A stretch of 64,000 nucleotides of DNA from Brassica napus. Its lineage: Eukaryota > Streptophyta > Magnoliopsida > Brassicales > Brassicaceae. The stretch spans positions 54,709,422 through 54,773,421 of the forward strand of contig NC_063445.1 in assembly GCF_020379485.1 (NCBI RefSeq), given 5' to 3'. The notes under the pieces are model-generated. The model saw nothing but the letters and a program-made list of their open reading frames with translations. It was not told the DNA's origin and ran no database searches. Shown piece after piece: positions 55,607 through 64,000 of this stretch. Every line of letters starts with the position of its first letter. Within the stretch, counting starts at the first letter, position 1. The position numbers and the translations under genes were made by a program.

Positions 55607-56509
55607 TTTAAACGCCTTTAGTGGAACGGAGGATGACCATGATAGTGCTTCGCGTGCATGTCAAGTCAGCTAAGATGTGGACTATTCTAGTATTGAAATA
55701 TAATCTCACCGTTAATGTCCCAAACACAAAGTGATTTGGCTGTTTAAATAGAAAATGGTAGTCTCTAAATTTGGTCGGTCATATTATAACATAAATTTAT
55801 TTTCGTCTAAATTAAACCAATACGATTTAAACACCTGTATAAAAAAAATAACTTATACCCGAATGCAAATAAACTTTATAATATAAACTTGATTAAATAT
55901 AGTTTGAAACAGACTTTAACTGCCCATATAATTGGGAATATCCAAAAAAGAAATAACCTAATACGTGAAATTAAACAAAGATGCATAAGCATTATTAAAA
56001 TTAATATGTTGTATCATCATGTTTGATAGCGGTGGGGGAATACGTGAAATGACTAATCGATCTGTAAATTGAGTTTGTTATTGGGCTAAATTTTAAATTT
56101 AATTTGGGTTGGATGAGCTTTAATATTGTTTTACCATGTAATAGCCTTTGGGCTTTTCCATAAATGAAAAATGTTGACAAAAATAAAAGTTTTCTCTCCT
56201 CTTTTATCGTCTTCCTCCTTTCTCTTCTTCTCTGTTTATTTTGTTTCTCATCTCATTTCTTATGTTTCTTATCACTCTTCTGTCACAATCCGTTAAGCAC
56301 AACCTTTGGCTTAATATATCTCTTTTCATCACATTTTTGTGTTGTTTATTAAGAAAAATGGACTGATGATTTTATTGGAAGAAAACTTTCATATTTATTA
56401 TGGAGGATTAACATAAAGGAATGAACGAAGGGATTCATTGAATGTGAGATCGTGTGAGAAGTGAAGAATAGATATTAATGCGAATGTTAATGAAGATGCA
56501 TGAACCAAG

Positions 56510-56788
56510 TTAATTTTCGTAACGGCGCCGGATTAAAGAAATATCTTCCCCAAAAACGATGGCTTCCAACTGGCATTGATCGGAATCGTTCGTCACCGGT
56601 GAAACTATTGGATTTCTATTGACATTTGATTGAACGGGAATTGTTGCACGGCGGCCACTTTCCCTAGGTTTCGTATACAGTTTTTTGAAGAAGATGTATT
56701 TGGGTCGTAGTAGACACATTAAACCCATTAAACTCAAGAATAAATGAAACATTAAGTTTTGATTGACCGTGATATGTGTTTCCACCAC
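56510..56788 (-). CDS. Hypothetical open frame near the Helitron 5' end
   Basis: 92 codons (MVETHITVNQNLMFHLFLSL... RESGRRATIPVQ... CQLEAIVFGEDISLIRRRYE). Hydrophobic N-terminal stretch, no recognised domain. It is within the Helitron, so it could be captured or chance. Confidence 0.2.
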   Translation of the reverse strand: MVETHITVNQNLMFHLFLSLMGLMCLLRPKYIFFKKLYTKPRESGRRATIPVQSNVNRNPIVSPVTNDSDQCQLEAIVFGEDISLIRRRYEN

Positions 56789-57739
56789 AGACTCCGACTT
56801 ATATATATAGATAGATGTGGATGACCTAGGAGTGAATGAAACTCTTCTTTATATATATAAATATATAGATAGATAATAGATAATATGATATAGAATTAAT
56901 ATAAAATCATTTTACCATTTCGTAAATATTAAAACATATCAATTTTTTCTTACCCAAAAATAAGTAGTCCATTTATATTATTTTAATAACTAATTTCGGA
57001 ATCTAATTATTAATGTACATGTATAATTTATAATTAACATAAGAATAAATAACAATTCAACTAGTTATTTACTTATCGTATTACTAATAACTTTACATGC
57101 GCTAAAATTCTGAAGACACAAAATAACATTCCATACTGTATATAATTAGTATATAATAACATTCAAAACAAATAATAATCCAGTGCTAATATCACAATAT
57201 ATTTTTTGTCAGCAATATCACAATATTATGTACAATAAACATACAGAATAAGTTTTTAAAAGTTAAAATAAATATGCGTTAAAATCTAGTAAATCTTATT
57301 TGGCTTTCATACCCTTTGTTTTCGGGTATGAGAGTTTGTCGTCGATGGCCGCCGAAAAATATAGATACCAACTGTAATGGCATGGTGTTGTGCTTCGACG
57401 GACAGCAGTCATCAAACCACCATTGTGAAAATCAAATCATATAGATTCTAAGAACCTATCATTAAATAAGTACTTTATTATTAGTAAATATGACACCAAT
57501 TGATTATAAAACAAAAAAAAAATGAATCAATTGTAACTAACACTCTATTTTTACTACAAAAATCAAATATGTAAAAAAAAAATGGTAATTTGGATCATAG
57601 CAAAAGTTTAATTAAGTTTCATTATTTTGAAATTTAACTCACTATTCCATATGTATATTTTGGATATTAAAAATACAACCAATTTTGATTTTTAATCATA
57701 ATTTATATTTTATAATATGTATGCGTTATTATCTACATT

Positions 57740-57790
57740 AAAGACAAATAAATTTGTCAAAACCCGGGTTACGCCCGGAAAAATCTCTAG
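57740..57790 (+). mobile_element. Helitron 3' terminus
   Basis: CCGGGTTACGCCCGG forms a 5 bp stem (CCGGG/CCCGG), followed by AAAAATCT, CTAG at 57787-57790 and then T. This is the standard Helitron 3' end on the plus strand. Its 5' end was not identified; the AT-rich DNA at 56890-57740 is presumably its body. Confidence 0.65.
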
Positions 57791-58940
57791 TATATAATAG
57801 GAGAGTTTCTACTCTTCCCTAAGGATATCCACGTCAGCAATTCTCCATCTTATTGGGTCCCACAAAATTATTAAAATCGAATAATCAAATTTTCTATTAG
57901 CAACTTATCAAATTTGTGCAAAACAAATATCTCCAATCGACATTTCCATTTACTTTGATCTTTTTGTCTTCCCCAATTTCAAAAAAGAAACATATGTTCT
58001 CTTATTAATGGTACCCCCTTATTAATCGAATGCTTTAAATTAGGTCATGTACTTAACCCTTTCTTTCTTGGCTTTACAGTTATTCTTCTCCATTTCTCCT
58101 TTCTCCTCCTCTTCCAATCAACAAATGTTGTTACAACAGAGCATCGATTCTCAGATTGCTCACTTAGGATTGAATCAGCTCTAGGATGTCGTCAGCGTTT
58201 ATACGAGGGGGCTTGACATCAATCCAAGCAACGTACCGATACAATCATGTTTGGCAGACAGTTTATTCTTTATGTATATTAGTTTTTTTTGTATATTAGT
58301 TTATAGAGCTATTTAGCTCAATAACCATAATCTGGATGGAAATTAGGTAATCGGATACAACTTTTACGTATTTAGGTAATTGGTCATAGGGAGCAGATGA
58401 TATTACCTTTGTGTCCATAGCGAGTCACTGTTAGGTCTCAGGCTTTCTCAAAACCTGGTTTCCTAGAGGTATAGGGGAATCAGTTCGACAGCTATTATGT
58501 CAGAGAAGTGTCAGAGAATTTGGAATTTGAATATGTGGCTCTAATGTGATGCGTGTAAAGGACATTAGTATAATACGAAATATGCACTATTATGCAGAGG
58601 AGAGGTTTTGGATAACCATATTAAATTGGTAAAATAGGGAGGATATACTCAAAAGCCATTGAAAAACGAGTGTGGATTACATCACTTTTGAATCCTTATG
58701 ATAAAATGTGTCTGCCGTGCCTGTTAAATTGACGTTTAGATGCTACCCAATGAAGAAGCTTGTGCGATTTTTTACAATTCGCTCAGAAAATCTGATCCTT
58801 TACAAAAAAAAAATCATTTTTTGAAATTGTATGCTCAGAATCACTTGTTTTGTTGAAATCTATCATATTTGGGTTAAGAATCATTGAAAAGGATCAAGAA
58901 TCGTAGAAAAACAGAGGTGAAATACAGAAATTAGGGTTTC
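57787..58940 (+). mobile_element. Possible second Helitron start abutting the 3' terminus, body without gene
   Basis: TCTAGTATATAATAGGAGAG, then TTTCTACTCTTCCC and CACGTCAGCAATTCTCCATC, resembles the 5' region of Brassicaceae Helitrons, including that of the antisense copy at 56869. The TC would overlap the CTAG of the preceding end. The body (58100-58600) has exon-like composition (ATTGCTCACTTAGGATTGAA) but no assignable frame. The right end is not clear. Confidence 0.4.
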
Positions 58941-59688
58941 TTGTTCGACATATGCGAGGAAGAAGATGAGGACTTTCTGGTAATTCTGCTTCCATTAAAG
59001 AAAAAAACAAGAAAAACGACGTATAGTAAGTTCGACCCCGCGTCATGTTATTGTATCACACGAACCAGAACCGCTGGACCTCATTTACATATAAATATAG
59101 CCGAATATATATATCATATATGTGAATCAAGATATGTTAAACCAAATATTCATTTATGGAAAAAATTAGCGGGAATACTTAATCGAATCATATGAAAAAA
59201 TAAACCGGATAATTTTACTCTGTGAAAAAAAACCCGGATAATTTGAAAAATAAACTGAATAATTCAGTGATAATCCAGATTATAAAAGTAATAGCCTGAA
59301 AATAATTTATATATCCGTAAAATGAACACATATGAATCGGATATAATATTATAGAGCCGACCGAGTTAAGTTATTACAAGAGATGAGATAATATGAACTT
59401 GTGAGTCTTAACTGAATTTTACAAAAGGTAATCTAGATAAAACATGTAATACCGGCAAGATACTATGGATTATGACGAGACTAGCCAAAAGATGGTTTAT
59501 GTATCTATATGATAATATATATTAAAACCGGTTAATACATAGATAATCCATATTATGGCAATAATAGCCAGAAAATAGTTTAGATATATGGAATGTTAAT
59601 ATGTATTAAACCGGATAACGCATTATAACTTTGAGTTAATTTAATATAAAAGCTAATGTAGTATATACTTGTGAATCTTAACCCAATA
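58941..59688. other. AT-rich intergenic
   Basis: The open frame at 58941-59195 has no recognisable similarity. ATAATCCATATTATGGCAATAATAGCC-like segments and AACCGGATAA motifs recur (59180-59620), suggesting an old repeat. Nothing else seen. Confidence 0.4.
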
Positions 59689-60430
59689 TCTACTATATTA
59701 AAAGAGAAGTCATGACTTCTTTCATGTGTGATATTTTAAAATGGACCCTCGTAGGAAGTCATTAAATTAAAACATATCATTTAAAACATAGCATTAACCG
59801 TGAAGCATCTATCTATTATACTAAATAATATTCCTTTCCATTAACAACCGAACTGTATTTAAGAAAATCACTAACCATTAGTTAAAACCAACCAAATCAG
59901 TTCCCTTTAATAGTGGAAACGATTTACCACCCTTCAGTTTCGGTTTTATTTTTATTCTTTTGTTCTTCGGTTCTTTAGTTATAAAGATTTATGATCATTT
60001 ATCAGAGAGACACGTAAGCGTTATTGAGAAAATTTGATTTTTTTTCTATTTTTCGGTTTGGTTTGGGTAACAAAGTTAGGAACCTGCTAATATCTAAGAT
60101 AATTTTGGATCTCATTATTTACAGTTCGATTATGTTTCTTTGGTTAATTCGGGTTAAAAGTCAGAAATTACATTTTCAAATAAAATTTTAGAATATTTCG
60201 AGTTTATGGAAAAAATTGAATAATTTAGACAATTTTTAAATTTCTAGAAAATAAAGAATTCAGGTAATTTGTTTTTAAGGTACTTTGGTTTGTAAATATT
60301 AATTTTAAATTATTTGATTATTTTAAAACTAGATATAGTTAATTTTTATAAATACATAACTTTTTATAAAACAAGATTTCAACGTTAATAAAAAAATTGA
60401 AATCAAACATCCGCGCGGTTCGAGATCTAG
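59689..60430 (+). mobile_element. Helitron, 742 bp, non-autonomous
   Basis: Starts TCTACTATATTAAAAGAGAA after an A and ends ATCCGCGCGGTTCGAGATCT-AG before a T. The 5' TC...TATTAAAAGAGAAGT and 3' CTAG are typical of small Brassicaceae Helitrons. The stem near the 3' end is reduced to CCGCGCGG. AT-rich interior with TTCGGTTTGGTTTGGG, no coding. Confidence 0.75.
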
Positions 60431-60480
60431 TTACAAAGTTAATTCGGAAATACTATGAATTGAAGCACAAGCATTTTTTA

Positions 60481-60668
60481 AAGATACGCTACCTTCCCAA
60501 ACAACATTCACTTTGAAACTCGAAAAGACATGGAAGAATCAAAAACATTTTCAAGCTCCCCCCCCCCCCGCAACCCAACCTTAAAGACGCGCTAGCTTCC
60601 CAAACAACATTCACATTGTAACTCGAACTTAAAGACATGGAAGAATCAAAAACATTTTCAAGCTCCCC
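60481..60668. repeat. Tandem duplication of ~95 bp
   Basis: CTTCCCAAACAACATTCAC... GACATGGAAGAATCAAAAAC then ATTTTCAAGCTCCCC is present twice (from 60481 and 60583), the first ending in a C-run. Confidence 0.85.
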
Positions 60669-61385
60669 CTCCATCTAGGCTTGCTCTGAACCTCTCGGGA
60701 ATCCGACGTGACCCCCCGACCTGCTCGGATCATCTTCTTGCTGTGTTGGGTAAAATACCAGCTCGTCGACAGGATTAGAAAGATCATTGTTGGCAAGCCC
60801 AAAAACATAGACAGTAAAAACTATGCAAGTTTGGCTGACTGGGCAGCAAGTAGAAACTGAGTGATCTCCATCGCCATTATTGCCTCTGCAGAATAATGAC
60901 AAACAATAGTATCTGCCACAAAACAACAACGAAAAGTCAATATCTAATGAACAAAGTCTCATAAATCCACATACTGAAATCAAGTAGAAGAAACAAGGGC
61001 AAGCTTAGAGACTTTGAACATTAAGCTGATACTATAAAAATTTAGCCTTTCACATAGGACCAAAGTTGGCTTATTCCCCTTTAATCCTAAAGCATCAGAA
61101 GAAATCAAAGAGCGAAGCAGCAGAATCACTGCGAGCGACTAACTAAAGACCCTAACAACTAGTGACCCGAAATCTAAAGAAAAAAGAAAAGATCTATTCA
61201 CAGATACAAATCTGAGATTTCAGTACACCTCAGCAATATATTTACATGGAAATTAAGGGATTTCGCTTGCGTAATCGGTGAAAGAAAATGAAAGGTTTGG
61301 GCAGATGCTGTAACACAAGATCAATGCAGAGATTTTTCCAACCCCTGAAAGAGAGATAAATAATTACAAGAAAAAGGAGATGCCT
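60669..61385. other. Intergenic; minus-strand open frame 60983-60675 unassigned
   Basis: The frame contains LANNDLSNPVDELVFYPTQQ and EDDPSRSGGHVGF, protein-like but not recognised. Sequence from 61100 to 61250 read on the minus strand has a UTR-like pyrimidine-rich character. Possibly a fragment of a gene. Confidence 0.3.
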
Positions 61386-61496
61386 AAATAAAGCATCGTA
61401 CTCAACAATCTTGTCTTCTTCAGAGACTTTGGTAGGAGCAATTAGTATGTGCTGAGCATCAATGGAAGCTATCTTTTTCAGATTGCCAGTCACCAT
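61386..61496 (-). pseudogene. Phosphoenolpyruvate carboxylase N-terminal exon fragment
   Basis: From an ATG at 61496 the minus strand reads [15 protein letters not shown] then [22 protein letters not shown]. The N-terminus of plant-type PEPC has the same order: a K.EKMASIDA motif with the phosphorylatable serine, then KVSEDDKLVEYDAL. The match stops there; the following frame ([13 protein letters not shown]) is unrelated and the rest of the ~965-residue enzyme is absent. A pyrimidine-rich leader upstream of the ATG on the minus strand (61497-61700, TCTCTCTTTCTCTC) looks like an original 5' UTR. PEPC carboxylates phosphoenolpyruvate in the cytosol; no such activity is possible here. It was probably brought by a transposon or left after deletion. 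Confidence 0.65.
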
Positions 61497-61960
61497 GGAT
61501 GATGATTGTTTCTCTCCTTTTAGATTGACACAATATGTTAAAATCAAAGAGAATATAGACTTATAAAATCAGGAATAATAGTCCAGAAAAAAAAGAATCA
61601 GGAAGGACTGAAGAAAAAAGCAGGAAGAAGAAAGAGTGAGGAAGTGAGAGAACCAGAGAGAAAGAGAGATGGGGTAGCTACAAATGTCAGCGTAGACTTT
61701 AGCAAACCTACGTGTCATAGATAGGTGCAGAGATAGGTGCATGACTAAAGATAGGGGCAACGTTGGGATTATGAATTAGAAACAGTGGCTTCTCCATATG
61801 TTTAATAAAATGAGAAAAAAAAAGGGGGAAAACTCAAAGAAAAATTATGCGCTCAGATGAGTGGTAATGTAAATTACACCAAAGTAAAAATAAAATGAAA
61901 AAATCATTATACAAATTCGAATAAAGTGGAACTACAAATAAGTAAAAATTGAATTATTAA

Positions 61961-62760
61961 TTCTGAAATTTCAAAAATAAACCAAAAAAAACCTTTATCT
62001 CCAAAACATGTCATTTAGTTTATGAACACTTAGTCAAACACTAAAAAATCTTGAACAATTGTTAACCAAACCCTTTTAACATTCTAATTAATTTTTTGTT
62101 AATTAATATTTTAACGGTTGTTAAATCAGAAAACGACATTATTTTAATAAAACGGAAAATCCTAATCTAAACATGAAAAAGTCCCAATTCATCTTCTTAA
62201 ATGCCTAATTTTTCATCTCTTTCAAGCCCTCCTTGCTCGTGCCATCTCTCACCATGGCTCTTACCAACGTATCTCCTTACTATCTTTCTCTGGCCTCAAA
62301 CCCACAACATTGGATGGGCGTATGAACTCATACAATATCCATGGATGAAGTTTAAGCCATGAGAGAGATCGAAAGCTCATTGTTGTAATGATATAGGCTA
62401 TGGTGTTTTGGATGCTTTGTCTTTGTGTTATGGTAATGAATTTTAAGATCGGTTGCGTTGATTTTTCGGTAATGTTTGGTAATGAGCTCGACAGATGTTT
62501 GTGAAGATAGAGATGAAAAATTAGGGATTTAAGAAAATAAAAGGGGAATTTTCGTGTTTAGATTATATTTTTCATTTTATCAAAGCGACTTCGATTAGTG
62601 ATTTAACGTCTGTTAAATATTAATTAACTGAAGATTAATTAGAGTGTTAAAAGGGCTTGGTCAATGATTGTTCAAGATTTTTTCGTGTTTATCTAAGAGT
62701 TCAGGAACTAAATGGCATGCTGAGTTCAAGGTTTTTTTTACTTATTTTTGAAAGTTCAGA
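61961..62760. mobile_element. Foldback (long-TIR) element, 800 bp
   Basis: Left arm 61961-62220 and right arm about 62509-62760 are inverted copies. Shared blocks include TTTCAAAAATAA, CATGCCATTTAGTT/CATGTCATTTAGTT, AATCTTGAACAAT, CCCTTTTAACA(T/C)TCTAATTAAT and CCTAATTTTTCATCTCT. The unpaired centre (62221-62508) is ~290 bp with no open frame. Arms diverge by point changes and short indels, so it is an old insertion. No target duplication was confirmed. Confidence 0.75.
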
Positions 62761-64000
62761 TTTAAAAAGTCAATTTTCCCAAATAAGTAATGATAGGAAG
62801 AAGAACAATAGTTTATAGAAAACGTGAATATACACAAATCAAAACACCTAACGTAAAGACACAAAGAAAAAAACAAAAAAAATATAAATGTAAATCATTA
62901 ATAAAACGGAAAATTCAAGAATAGTAGACAATACCCATAAGGATTAAGCAACACAACTGAATCCGCGCGCAAGCGTGTAAGTAAATCAGTGACCACAGCA
63001 AAACGTAAACTTCACAAATACAGTATTTCACTTGCACACATTGAGACAGAGCAACAACTCCGTCGACCCTCGATTGCCTGGAGGCTCCGCCCCTAGTATG
63101 TAATAGTAAGAGAGATGAATGAAACAAACGAGCGTCGTCTCTCTCCAATGGGACTCTGCAATTGTCTTCAGAAAACATTAAGCCAGCTGTCTTCTTTTCA
63201 TTCGCACAATTCCACTTTAGACTTTTTTAATTTTATTATTCAGTTTTATTATTGTAAAATATTAATATATTTACGTTTAGAAACTCAAGTTAAGAAATTT
63301 GCTACTATTGATGTTTTAAGATCTTTACCCTATCATATAAAGGTTTCAGGTGCATGAACAATTTTACTGACAAAATTATTTCGTTTTCTATCATGTACTT
63401 TTTGACAGTCGATTAAAACTTGTTAGAAGTTTTGAAAAAGGATATTGTTTGAGAGAACTATATAAATTTGTAAGAATAAGAAATAAACTAAAATTCTATA
63501 GAATGATGTATATAAACTGGCAGGTATAAAATTATGTTGTTTTGTTATGCAGATTTGAATCCTAACCCATGTTCTAAATGGAGGGTGAAATTAAAATACT
63601 TTTATAATATGACTTTTAAAAAGATTGACAACTATATTATAACATAGACCTTACCAAGCTAGACACTAGTATCAGGCTAATCGTGAGGCTATTGTTCCAT
63701 CAATTCTACTTGTGGTGGATTTTGGAGGATGATTGAGTTAAGATTCTACTTCAGAGGAAAATCGCTTGTAAATGTTGAAATCATTGTCTTCTATTAAGGG
63801 TATGGTTTCTCCTCCTCTTTGTGACTTTTTAATAATATTATGCATTTTTCAATTGAAAGGTTTTTTTTTATCTATATTATTAAAAAACAGTACAAAAATA
63901 AAATATCCCTTAATTTTTTAACTTATTTACAATAGTATGCCATTGAAATTATTAGTTAACTTACGTTTTAGGATTCTTTGTTTTTTCTATTTAATTAATG
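62761..64000. other. AT-rich intergenic, no recognised gene
   Basis: Open frames at 63178-62915 and 63115-63357 have no recognisable domain. The sequence after 63200 is AT-rich. Nothing further supported. Confidence 0.4.

Larger units (their letters stand above)
53881..56869 (-). mobile_element. Helitron, antisense, 2.99 kb, non-autonomous
   Basis: On the minus strand the 5' end at 56869 reads TCTATATATTTATATATATA followed by AAGAAGAGTTTCATTCACTCC. The 3' end at 53881 reads CCGCCCGTAGGGCG (stem CGCCC/GGGCG), then TGCTGGCC and CTAG. The flanks are A on the 5' side and T on the 3' side, the A^T target of Helitrons, with no duplication. No Rep/helicase is seen. It contains a (TG)n run (54156-54178), a tandem duplication (55448-55606) and an unassigned minus-strand frame at 56788-56510. 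Confidence 0.75.

Noticed and set aside
56164..56352. Very hydrophobic 62-codon frame (FLLSLLLCLFCFSSH)
   Set aside because: Low-complexity CT-rich DNA within a Helitron; no start context or conservation evident.
60489..60674. 61-codon minus frame with repeated SSMSLSS...CLGR
   Set aside because: Arises from the 95 bp tandem duplication and a C-run; no domain.
63060..63096. Possible Helitron 3' end GCCTGGAGGCTCCGCCCCTAG before T
   Set aside because: The stem is only four pairs and no 5' end could be matched; too weak alone.

Overview
The window is plant nuclear DNA from a Brassicaceae genome, most likely a Brassica or close relative. Spliced genes with GT-AG introns, long AT-rich intergenic DNA and many nested transposons show it is a plant. 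Three linked genes correspond, in order, to Arabidopsis chromosome 5 around At5g25950 to At5g25930: neprosin/DUF239, early nodulin 93, and the LRR receptor kinase HSL3. A decayed GATA12-like gene (At5g25830 in Arabidopsis) follows. The Arabidopsis locus names come from memory of those proteins, not from a search.

Layout. 1-13430 is the 3' part of a CACTA (En/Spm-like) transposon with an Athila-type LTR retrotransposon nested in it. The retrotransposon carries gag and protease only, and its 3' end is tandemly duplicated. 14307-16438 is a neprosin-family pseudogene. 17811-18590 is an intact four-exon ENOD93 gene. 19262-22776 (minus) is an intact two-exon HSL3 receptor kinase, the main functional gene here. 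26005-27608 is a small TIR element of PIF/Harbinger type that carries a broken piece of the autophagy gene ATG3. 28253-32135 holds two abutting MITEs and a larger Harbinger-like element. 32236-33352 is the GATA12-like pseudogene.

33683-41000 is repeat-rich: a hAT-like AT-rich element split by a LINE, a second hAT-like element, a minus-strand LINE with a clear target-site duplication, and a 1.17 kb retroposon with a perfect 17 bp duplication and no reverse transcriptase. 42801-52129 reads as one old minus-strand Copia element bounded by a 5 bp duplication. One of its LTRs is split by about 4.35 kb (including a probable Helitron), and a solo LTR sits inside its pol gene. The Copia appears to lie in the intron of a small membrane-protein gene whose main exon is 52245-52415. 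52860-53669 ends in another CACTA terminus. 53881-60430 is rich in Helitrons. The last part holds a 5' fragment of a phosphoenolpyruvate carboxylase gene (61386-61496, minus) and a long foldback element (61961-62760).

Only three protein genes look intact: ENOD93, HSL3 and the small membrane protein. Everything else recognisable is transposon coding sequence or pseudogene. No rRNA, tRNA or CRISPR array was seen. The most unusual items are the ATG3-carrying Harbinger-type element, the LTR-internal-partial LTR-internal-LTR Athila structure, the RT-less retroposon with perfect duplication, and the reconstructed Copia insertion that would have turned a roughly 145 bp intron into one of about 9.5 kb.
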